Shown here piece by piece: positions 1-7,688 of a stretch of DNA of 8,563 nt. Both the position numbers and the translations under genes were made by a program. Under the pieces are notes generated by a model. The model saw only the letters and a program-made list of their open reading frames with translations, ran no database searches and was not told where the DNA came from. The stretch is taken from positions 1 through 8,563 of the forward strand of contig JAHEXO010000061.1 in NCBI GenBank assembly GCA_023252065.1, in the 5' to 3' direction. The DNA is from Nocardioides sp. GTDB taxonomy: Bacteria > Actinomycetota > Actinomycetes > Propionibacteriales > Nocardioidaceae. Each line of letters begins with the position of its first letter. The first letter of the stretch is position 1.

Positions 1-398
1 GCCGGCGCCCGGTCTCCGGCCGTCATCGCCCGGAGCCCTCCGACCAGCAGCAGGAACTGCTGGAGCGAGGGCTGCTTCTCCTCGGTCACCAGCCGGTCGG
101 CGGTCTCGAGCATCACGGTGCCCGCGGTGTAGCGGTCGTAGTGTCCACCCAGCCGGGACGGGAAGGCGTCGAGGGTGTCGGCCTGGGTGACGACGTCGAG
201 GTTGCGCCCTTCGGCCAGCTGGAGGTCGACGTGCGTGAACGGCTCGAGCCGCGACCCCCACCGCGAGGTCGTCTTGCGCACCCCCTTGGCGACCGCTCGG
301 ACGCGACCGTGCTGACGGGTCAGCAGCGTGATGATGCGGTCTGCCTCACCCAGCTTGTGGGTGCGCAGGACGATCGCCTCGTCACGGTAGAGGGGCAC
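1..398 (-). CDS. recO: DNA repair protein RecO, N-terminal part (cut by window edge)
   Basis: RecO is the recombination mediator of the RecFOR pathway: it binds ssDNA and helps load RecA at gaps. Reading leftward from a GTG at 398 gives 132 codons that stay open to the window edge. The product begins [20 protein letters not shown] and continues through a basic stretch ([10 protein letters not shown], about residues 33-42) and the LEPF..V.LQLAEGR region (51-65). This matches the N-terminal OB-fold of actinobacterial RecO, followed by the start of the helical domain (about residues 85-132). The start is chosen because the family begins with this peptide and no in-frame ATG or GTG lies just upstream. 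An ATG at 406 is in another frame. No convincing Shine-Dalgarno is visible. It lies 32 bases downstream of the hydrolase gene in the same direction, so co-transcription is plausible. The C-terminal zinc-binding region is outside the window. Confidence 0.93.
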   Translation of the reverse strand, partial: MPLYRDEAIVLRTHKLGEADRIITLLTRQHGRVRAVAKGVRKTTSRWGSRLEPFTHVDLQLAEGRNLDVVTQADTLDAFPSRLGGHYDRYTAGTVMLETADRLVTEEKQPSLQQFLLLVGGLRAMTAGDRAP

Positions 399-430
399 CG
401 GTCCATTCTGCCGGTGAGCCGGAGCCGGAC

Positions 431-1288
431 CTAGGAACCCGTCCGGCGTTTGCGCCGCGGGGTCTGCCAGCAGGCCAGGGCGAAGTCGGTCGCACGCCGG
501 GTCAGGCGCTCGGGCCGCACCCGCCATTCGAGCGGGCTCGAGGCCTGCTCGACCTCGCAGGTGGTCAGCTCCTCGGCCAGCATCCGGGAGTCGGCGAAGG
601 GGTGGAGGGGGTCGGAGGAGTGGCCGACCACGAGCGTGGGAGCGACGATCGTGCGCCGCTGCCGCGACGACGGTGCGACCCGGCCGAAGACGACGCCGTG
701 CAGGACCGCCGCCACCGAGTCGGCGTGCTGGTCGAGGGTGTCGAGCGCGATGCCGGTCCAGAACGGCACCAGCCCGCGCGGGATCGGCCGGGTGAGCATC
801 CGCAGCCCGTTCACGGTGAACGGCGCGAACCGGGCGGCGAACAGCACCGGCACGAAGACCGCCAGGGCCGCCTCCAGGGCGTTGTCGAGCACGGGCATCT
901 CGATGATCAGCCCCCGCACCCGTTCGGGCGCCTCGACCGCCACCTCGAGCGAGACGTTGGCGCCAAGCGACGTTCCCCCGATCACGGCCTGGTCGGCACC
1001 GAGGTGGTCGAGCAGGGCCACGACCTGGTGGGCGAACGCCGTCATCGAGTAGACCAGCGGGTCCGCGGGCCGGTCGGAGCGTCCGTGGCCGAGGAGGTCG
1101 AGGGTCACGACGTGGAGGCCCTCCGAGGCGAGAGCGCGGGCCAGCGGCTGGTGCATCCGGCGCGGCATCAGCTGCCCGGGGAGGAGCACTACCCAGTGCG
1201 AGCCGGCGCCGTACTCGGTGTACTCGAGCCGTTCCCTGCCCGCACCGCTGTCGAAGAAGAGCTGTCCGACGCGCTCGGAGACCAACAT
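431..1288 (-). CDS. alpha/beta-hydrolase-fold protein
   Basis: This 285-residue protein has the alpha/beta-hydrolase fold; the substrate cannot be told from sequence. Visible landmarks are an early strand and oxyanion-type loop ([14 protein letters not shown], 32-45), the [13 protein letters not shown] strand-turn (60-72), the nucleophile elbow GTSLG (105-109, Ser107), and a late strand with acidic residue [12 protein letters not shown] (219-230, Asp226). There are no histidines after His229, and the place where the catalytic His normally sits reads [14 protein letters not shown]. The triad therefore looks incomplete or rearranged. The frame is open a further 57 codons upstream, but that extension is low-complexity and runs into the divergent GNAT gene. 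ATG at 1288 is preferred because a TAGATT hexamer ends 7 bases before it, as for a leaderless transcript. The gene ends in a short basic tail (PRRKRRTGS). It precedes recO by 32 bases. Confidence 0.85.
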   Translation of the reverse strand: MLVSERVGQLFFDSGAGRERLEYTEYGAGSHWVVLLPGQLMPRRMHQPLARALASEGLHVVTLDLLGHGRSDRPADPLVYSMTAFAHQVVALLDHLGADQAVIGGTSLGANVSLEVAVEAPERVRGLIIEMPVLDNALEAALAVFVPVLFAARFAPFTVNGLRMLTRPIPRGLVPFWTGIALDTLDQHADSVAAVLHGVVFGRVAPSSRQRRTIVAPTLVVGHSSDPLHPFADSRMLAEELTTCEVEQASSPLEWRVRPERLTRRATDFALACWQTPRRKRRTGS

Positions 1289-1295
1289 GGGCCGA

Positions 1296-1301
1296 AATCT
1301 A
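1296..1301 (-). promoter_or_regulatory. candidate -10 hexamer for a leaderless hydrolase transcript
   Basis: On the minus strand TAGATT ends 7 bases before the hydrolase ATG at 1288. That would place the transcription start at or next to the A of the ATG. This fits the TANNNT -10 pattern and leaderless starts common in actinobacteria. No recognisable -35 is present 16-18 bases upstream, so the call rests on one hexamer and its spacing. Confidence 0.45.
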
Positions 1302-1337
1302 GTCGCTCGGGCCCGCGCGGGCTGCGAGCCTTGCCAC

Positions 1338-3620
<2,283 letters not shown>

Positions 3621-3650
3621 AAGAAGGAGGCTGCGCGTCATGACCCACCC

Positions 3651-3656
3651 ACGGTA
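3651..3656 (-). promoter_or_regulatory. candidate -10 hexamer of the leuA leader promoter
   Basis: TACCGT on the minus strand matches TANNNT and ends 9 bases before the leader-peptide ATG at 3641, which predicts a transcription start near 3644. No clear -35 element is seen in the G-rich sequence upstream. Confidence 0.45.
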
Positions 3657-3712
3657 GCAGCGCCCCTACCCCGCCGCCCCCACAGTCCGCACTCCGAGCG
3701 CCGGTCGCCGAC

Positions 3713-3835
3713 CTCTGGTCGGAACCGCGAGGGCCCCCGCTGGTCGGCAACCGCAGCGACCGCTGGTCGGGGAGCACGAAAGGCTCCGCTGGTTGAGGAG
3801 GTCGCGGCGCGTGTTCCGCTGGTTGAGGAGGTCGC
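3713..3835 (+). repeat. cluster of short partial repeats (CCGCTGGTYGR)
   Basis: The unit CCGCTGGTCGG or CCGCTGGTTGA recurs at 3737-3747, 3760-3770, 3786-3796 and 3816-3826. A shorter match (CTCTGGTCGG) lies at 3713-3722. Start-to-start spacings are about 23 to 30 bases. The last two copies extend to an identical 21-base match at 3785-3805 and 3815-3835. They look like truncated copies of the palindromic element that is complete at 3816-3856. The region contains no gene and lies upstream of the leuA leader promoter. Confidence 0.6.
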
Positions 3836-3856
3836 TTGAGCGACCGTCTCGAAACC
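3816..3856 (+). repeat. palindromic intergenic repeat, copy A
   Basis: The element runs from CCGCTGGTTGAGGA through a perfect 6-bp hairpin GGTCGC-TTGA-GCGACC (3830-3845) to GTCTCGAAACC. It resembles a dispersed intergenic repeat I associate with Nocardioides-type genomes; that recognition is from memory and was not searched. A diverged inverted copy lies at 4473-4513, beyond the HNH remnant. Confidence 0.7.
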
Positions 3857-4106
3857 ACGCGGACCAGACACGGTCGCCGCGGGCCGCCGTTTCAGACGAG
3901 AGAGGTGGTGACGGTGGCCTTTGGTCGAGCTACCTCCCGCAGGCCGAGTTTCGGCCTTCGGTCGCTGGGGCTGCTCCTTGCGGACCTGACCGAAAAGACT
4001 TCCGAAAAGATTCCGCGAAATATTCTTCTGTGGATTATCTCGGATCGTGGGATAAGGCCTGTGGATATCGCCTCGACTGTCGGTGGGCCCTGATTGGATT
4101 TCTCGT
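3857..4106. other. gene-free spacer with AT-richer island and short tandem repeat
   Basis: No supportable gene is seen here. A 12-base unit CCGAAAAGACTT at 3990-4001 is followed directly by CCGAAAAGATT at 4002-4012. From about 3990 to 4070 the base composition is clearly more AT-rich than the surroundings. Two TGTGGAT words sit at 4029 and 4060 in the same orientation. This is probably the old promoter region of the decayed HNH gene that starts at 4107. TCGACT, a 17-base spacer and GGATTT form a weak promoter-like arrangement just before that ATG. Confidence 0.4.
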
Positions 4107-4452
4107 ATGTCGATCTCGGGACACCACACTCGGTCGGGGCCAGCGCAGGTGCTGGCTCGGGTGACCGCGGCGGTGGCCGAGCTCGACGGGCTGTTGTGGT
4201 CGGCACGGTCTGACGGCGAGGTGGTCGAGGTGGTCGAGCAGGTCCAACGCCCACCACATCTTGCATTGGGCCGACCTCGGAGAGACCGAGCTCGACAACC
4301 TCGTCCTCTTATGCGGCCACCACCACCGCGTTATCCACCACACCCCGTGGCAGACAAGAATCAACCCCAAAGACCGCAAACCCGAATTCTCCCCACCACC
4401 CAGACACGGACAAACCCGGGAATGGATCCGCTATCGACCACGGATCGAATAG
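4107..4452 (+). pseudogene. DUF222/13E12-type HNH endonuclease remnant, internally deleted
   Basis: Two ends of one protein family remain. From ATG 4107 the frame reads MSISGHHTRSGPAQVLARVT and on to ELDGLLWSARSDGEVVEVVEQVQR, like the N-terminus of DUF222 proteins. From about 4252, in a different frame, it reads HHILHWADLGETELDNLVLL, then CGHHHRVIHHTPWQTRI, and on to a stop at 4450-4452. This is the C-terminal HNH part, with its LDNLVLLC-xHHH core and trailing tail. Intact members are usually around 400-500 residues; here only about 48 and 66 codons remain. Most of DUF222 and the first metal-binding residues of the HNH domain are gone, and the join near 4250 is out of frame. No functional nuclease can be made. 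These genes are multi-copy in many actinobacteria. Inverted copies of a palindromic repeat lie on either side (3816-3856 and 4473-4513). Confidence 0.85.
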
Positions 4453-4472
4453 CGACCGAGGGCGCGGTCGCT

Positions 4473-4513
4473 GGTATCGAGACGGGCGTGAGAACGCCCT
4501 CCTCGACTGGCGA
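4473..4513 (-). repeat. palindromic intergenic repeat, copy B (inverted, diverged)
   Basis: This aligns to the reverse complement of copy A at about 30 of 41 positions: GGTATCGAGAC, then hairpin GGGCGT-GAGA-ACGCCC (4484-4499), then TCCTCGAC. Compared with copy A, two stem base pairs differ and both are compensated, so the 6-bp stem stays perfect, while three of the four loop bases differ. It sits between the HNH remnant and the methyltransferase gene. There is no T-tract, so I do not call it a terminator, although it could slow transcription. Confidence 0.65.
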
Positions 4514-4573
4514 ACCGGCGGCCACGGCGACCGCGGCCACACCCGGTCACGGGATGGGCCAGACTGGGCGGCG

Positions 4574-5332
4574 ATGCCGACCTTCACGCCGCTCCACGAC
4601 GACCTGACCTTCCTGGCCCCGCTGTCGGAGGACCGAGCGGGGCGACTGGTGTCGTTCCTGGCCGACGGTCACCCGTCGTCCGTGCTCGACCTCGGCTGCG
4701 GGTGGGCCGAGCTCCTGCTGCGGGTGCTGGAGGCGACTCCGGGCGCCACGGGCACCGGGATCGACCTCGACCAGCACGCCTTGGCCACGGCCCGTGAGGC
4801 GGCAGAACGCCGAGGGGTCGGGCACCGGGTGACCCTCGAGGCGCGGGACGCCCGCGAGCTTCACGGCACCTTCGACGCGGTCACCTGCATCGGCGCCTCC
4901 CAGATCTGGGGTGCGGCGGCCGAGGACAACCAACCGCTCGACTACGTCGCCGCCCTCACCGCCCTCCGCGAGCTGCTTCCGCGCGGCGGACGCCTCGTGT
5001 ACGGCGAGGGGATCTGGTCGTCCCCGCCCACCCCTGAGGCGACGACGCCGTTGTCGGGCCGCGACGACGAGTACGTACCGCTCGGCCGGTTCGTCGAGTT
5101 GGCGGAGTCCCACGGCTACGCGGTGATGGCCGCCCACGAGGCGTCGCTCGACGAGTGGGACGTCTTCGAGTCCGGGTTCACCGCCGGCTACGCCCGCTGG
5201 CTGGCCGAGCACGAGCCGGACGACCCCGGCGCCGAGGAGGTCCGCCAGATGGCAGCACGCCAGCATGCGGCCTACTACGGCGGCTACCGCGGGGTGCTCG
5301 GCCTGGCCTACCTGGAGCTGATCGCTCTGTGA
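4574..5332 (+). CDS. class I SAM-dependent methyltransferase
   Basis: This 252-residue protein has the Rossmann-type SAM-binding fold; the acceptor substrate is unknown. Motif I is VLDLGCGWAE (37-46), with the GxGxA-like glycine loop as GCGWA. The acidic residue after strand 2 is in TGIDLD (61-66). A motif near strand 4 reads FDAVTCIGASQIWG (100-113), and the post-motif strand is LLPRGGRLVYGEGIW (134-148). The C-terminal part (about 155-252) includes aromatic-rich GYARWLAEHEP and AAYYGGYRG segments that probably shape the acceptor site. ATG 4574 is the first plausible start and gives a normal N-terminus; no strong Shine-Dalgarno precedes it. Its stop overlaps the GTG of the next gene (GTGA, 5329-5332), indicating translational coupling with the acetyltransferase. 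It could modify a small molecule, but nothing in the sequence names it. Confidence 0.87.
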   Translation: MPTFTPLHDDLTFLAPLSEDRAGRLVSFLADGHPSSVLDLGCGWAELLLRVLEATPGATGTGIDLDQHALATAREAAERRGVGHRVTLEARDARELHGTFDAVTCIGASQIWGAAAEDNQPLDYVAALTALRELLPRGGRLVYGEGIWSSPPTPEATTPLSGRDDEYVPLGRFVELAESHGYAVMAAHEASLDEWDVFESGFTAGYARWLAEHEPDDPGAEEVRQMAARQHAAYYGGYRGVLGLAYLELIAL

Positions 5333-6297
5333 GCATCGGCCTCGAGCGGATCTCCGTCGACGACGTCGACCTCGCTCTCGCAGAGCGCCTCGCCACAGTC
5401 CAGAACGCCGCCCTGGCCGAGGTTCCGCTACGGCGGCACACGCCGGAGACGTTCCTGCTCGACGTGCAGGACCACAACGGCGAGGGCCCGTTGCAGGCCC
5501 TCTGGCTGGCGAGGGTCGAGGGCGTCCCGGTGGGCTGGTCCGGTGTGCACCTCAACCTCTTCGAGAATCTCGACGGCGCCAAGGTCCTCGGTGGCGTGCA
5601 CCCCGACCACCAGCGCCGGGGGCTGGGCCGGGCGCTGGTGGACGCGGTCGAGGCCGCCACCGACCGCCCGCGGCTCCGCGCCCCGACCTGGGTCGGCACG
5701 GCCGGCGAGCGGGCCGTGCCGCGGCTGGGCTACACGGCACACAGCTCCCACGAGGTACGACGCCTCTGGTTGCACGACTCCCACCCGCCGGAGCTGGCGG
5801 CGGCCGCCGAGACAGCCGCCGCCGACTACGACGTCGAGCGTTTCGTCGGCCCCTGCCCGGAGCCGCTCCTGGCCGACCTGCGGATCCTGCGCGAGACCAT
5901 CAACGACGCGCCCGAGGACGGCGAGTTCGAGGCCTACCCACCGGAGCGGATCCGCCGCTACGAGCAGTGGCTGGCCGGCCAGAAGCAGACGGCGTACACG
6001 CTCGTGGCTCGGCATCGCGCGACCGGTGAGGCCGCAGGGCTGACGATCGTGTGCGTCTACGAGCTGACCCCGTCGATCGCCGCGCAGGAGGACACGTCGG
6101 TGGTCGCCGGCCACCGCGGCCACCGCCTCGGGCTCCGGATGAAGCTCGCCATGCTCGACTGGCTGCGCGCCGAACGCCCCGACGTCGAGGCGGTCGACAC
6201 CTGGAACGCCCCCGGCAACGCACCCATGATCGCGATCAACGAGGCCCTCGGCTGTCGCAAGGTCGCGGAGACGGTCCGGTTCGTCAAGCAGCGCTGA
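5329..6297 (+). CDS. two-domain GNAT-family acetyltransferase
   Basis: This 322-residue protein has two tandem GNAT modules. Module 1 (about 1-150) has GGVHPDHQRRGLGRALVDAV (88-107), with a full acetyl-CoA-binding Q95-x-x-G98-x-G100 loop. Module 2 (about 165-322) has TSVVAGHRGHRLGLRMKLAML (256-276) and a long DTWNAPGNAPMIAINEALGC segment (290-309), typical of the second domain in actinobacterial double-GNAT proteins. In module 2 the loop reads RGHRLG, lacking the usual first glycine. The GTG at 5329 is chosen because it overlaps the upstream stop by 4 bases. The frame is open further upstream, but that stretch lies in the methyltransferase gene. The overall design resembles mycothiol synthase-like or other double-GNAT enzymes, but I see nothing that assigns MshD specifically. 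It probably works with the methyltransferase as a two-gene unit. It converges on the MFS gene with a 3-base gap. Confidence 0.87.
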   Translation: MSIGLERISVDDVDLALAERLATVQNAALAEVPLRRHTPETFLLDVQDHNGEGPLQALWLARVEGVPVGWSGVHLNLFENLDGAKVLGGVHPDHQRRGLGRALVDAVEAATDRPRLRAPTWVGTAGERAVPRLGYTAHSSHEVRRLWLHDSHPPELAAAAETAAADYDVERFVGPCPEPLLADLRILRETINDAPEDGEFEAYPPERIRRYEQWLAGQKQTAYTLVARHRATGEAAGLTIVCVYELTPSIAAQEDTSVVAGHRGHRLGLRMKLAMLDWLRAERPDVEAVDTWNAPGNAPMIAINEALGCRKVAETVRFVKQR

Positions 6298-6300
6298 CGA

Positions 6301-7617
6301 CTACGACGTCGGCTCGAGCTCCACGTCGTCACGTCGTACGACGACCGCAGGGACGACCCGACGGATGCTCAGCGACAGCACGGCGGCGACGACGCAGAGC
6401 GCGGCGCCGGTGTAGAAGGCCGGGTTGTAGGAGTCGGTGTGGTCGCGGACGACGCCCGCACCGAAGGCCATCGCCGACGCCCCGATCTGGTGGGCGGCGA
6501 ACACCCAGCCGAAGACGATCGGCCCGTCCTCCGCGCCGAACCGGTCGCGGCACAGCATCACCGTCGGCGGCACCGTGGCCACCCAGTCGAGGCCGTAGAA
6601 GATGATGAAGACCCACGTGCCGGGCGTCGTGTGCGGCGCCAGGAGCGACGGCAGCACCAGGAGCCCGATCCCACGCAGCGTGTAGTAGGCGAGCAGCAGC
6701 AGCCGCGGGTCGAGCCGGTCGGTGAACCAGCCCGACGCGATCGTGCCGCCGACATCGAAGATCCCGACCACCGCGAGCAGGCCGGCCGCCGTCGTCGGGG
6801 GCATGCCGTGGTCCATCGCGGCCGGGATGAAGTGGGTGGCGATCAGACCGTTGGTGGTGGCCCCGCAGATCGCGAAGCCGCCGGCCAGCAGCCAGAAGCT
6901 GCGCGACCTCGCTGCATGGCGCAGCACCGAGAGGGCACGGCCCGCGGACGAGCCGACCCGCTGGTGGGGCGGCGGACCGGGGTCCTCGGCAGTCGCGCCG
7001 TAGGCCTGAAGCCCCATGTCGGCGGGGTGGTCGCGCATCAGCAGCACCACCAGCGGTACGACGGCCAGCGCGGCCACGGCGGTGGTCAGGGCCGCTGCCC
7101 GCCAGCCGTGCTGGGTGGTGATCCACGCGACCACCGGCAGGAACACCAGCTGGCCGGTCGCGTTGCCGGCGGTCAGGATGCCGCTGACCAGCCCGCGCCG
7201 CGCGACGAACCAGCGGTTGACGACCGTCGCGACGAAGGCCATCGACATCGAGCCGGCCCCCACCCCGACCAGCACGCCCCAGCACAGCACCAGCTGCCAG
7301 GCAGCCGTCATGAAGACGGTCAGCGCACTGCCGAGCGCGACCATCAGCAGGGCGAAGGTCACCACCGGCCGGATCCCGAACCGGTCCATCAGCGCGGCCG
7401 CGAACGGCGAGATCAGGCCGAACAGGACCATGTTCACCGACACGGCCAGGCCGATCGTGCCGTGCGACCAGCCGTACTCCATGTGCAGCGGGTCCATCAG
7501 CACACCGGGCACGCTGCGGAACGCCGCCGCACCGACCAGGGTCGCGAAGCTGACCGACGCGACCACCCACGCCCAGTGGAGGCCGCCGGCGGGGTGGCGG
7601 AGGTCCGGATCCGTCAT
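6301..7617 (-). CDS. MFS transporter, 12 TM segments
   Basis: This 438-residue integral membrane protein belongs to the major facilitator superfamily. Hydrophobic segments fall at about 15-37, 54-76, 84-104, 108-131, 143-165, 174-194, then after a polar central loop (196-238) at 240-262, 277-296, 305-326, 333-355, 366-389 and 398-417. The loop between TM2 and TM3 carries a motif-A-like ALMDRFGIRP (75-84). An RWFVARRGLVSGI stretch (135-147), between TM4 and TM5, is typical of monocarboxylate- or oxalate/formate-type MFS members, so organic-anion transport is possible but unproven. The C-terminus is a short charged tail. ATG 7617 gives a short hydrophilic N-terminus before TM1; only a weak GGA lies upstream. 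It diverges from a GATase1/AraC-type regulator with 71 bases between the starts, so it is a likely target of that regulator. Confidence 0.9.
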   Translation of the reverse strand: MTDPDLRHPAGGLHWAWVVASVSFATLVGAAAFRSVPGVLMDPLHMEYGWSHGTIGLAVSVNMVLFGLISPFAAALMDRFGIRPVVTFALLMVALGSALTVFMTAAWQLVLCWGVLVGVGAGSMSMAFVATVVNRWFVARRGLVSGILTAGNATGQLVFLPVVAWITTQHGWRAAALTTAVAALAVVPLVVLLMRDHPADMGLQAYGATAEDPGPPPHQRVGSSAGRALSVLRHAARSRSFWLLAGGFAICGATTNGLIATHFIPAAMDHGMPPTTAAGLLAVVGIFDVGGTIASGWFTDRLDPRLLLLAYYTLRGIGLLVLPSLLAPHTTPGTWVFIIFYGLDWVATVPPTVMLCRDRFGAEDGPIVFGWVFAAHQIGASAMAFGAGVVRDHTDSYNPAFYTGAALCVVAAVLSLSIRRVVPAVVVRRDDVELEPTS

Positions 7618-7688
7618 GCGTCCATGGTCGGGCAGGGACCGGCCGCCGGACGAGTGGCAGAATTGCCAATCTATGCAAGAATCCTGCC
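7618..7688. promoter_or_regulatory. divergent promoter/operator region between transporter and regulator
   Basis: This 71-base spacer separates two divergent starts. It contains the inverted repeat TGGCA-GAAT-TGCCA (7655-7668). TGGCAG at 7655-7660 also has a longer-range inverted partner, CTGCCA, at 7684-7689. The direct-repeat-like words GCAGAAT (7657) and GCAAGAAT (7675) are 18 bases apart. A TAGATT hexamer on the minus strand (7668-7673) is a candidate -10 for the transporter. No strong -35 is visible on either strand. The repeats suit binding by an AraC-type regulator; that it is the neighbouring regulator is inference. Confidence 0.5.

Noticed and set aside
3713..3835. CRISPR-like array of short repeats
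   Set aside because: Units are only about 11 bases, spacing varies from 23 to 30, the intervening sequences are partly related, and no cas gene is present.
4029..4068. DnaA boxes or a replication origin
   Set aside because: The TGTGGATTA and TGTGGATAT words each miss the DnaA consensus by one base, there are only two close together, and no dnaA, dnaN or rep gene is near.
4261..4452. Stand-alone small HNH protein starting at TTG 4261
   Set aside because: It lacks the first histidines of the motif and any ribosome binding site, and it is best explained as the tail of the deleted gene.
4484..4499. Rho-independent terminator after the HNH remnant
   Set aside because: The hairpin is perfect but has no T-tract and belongs to a repeat family found elsewhere in the window.
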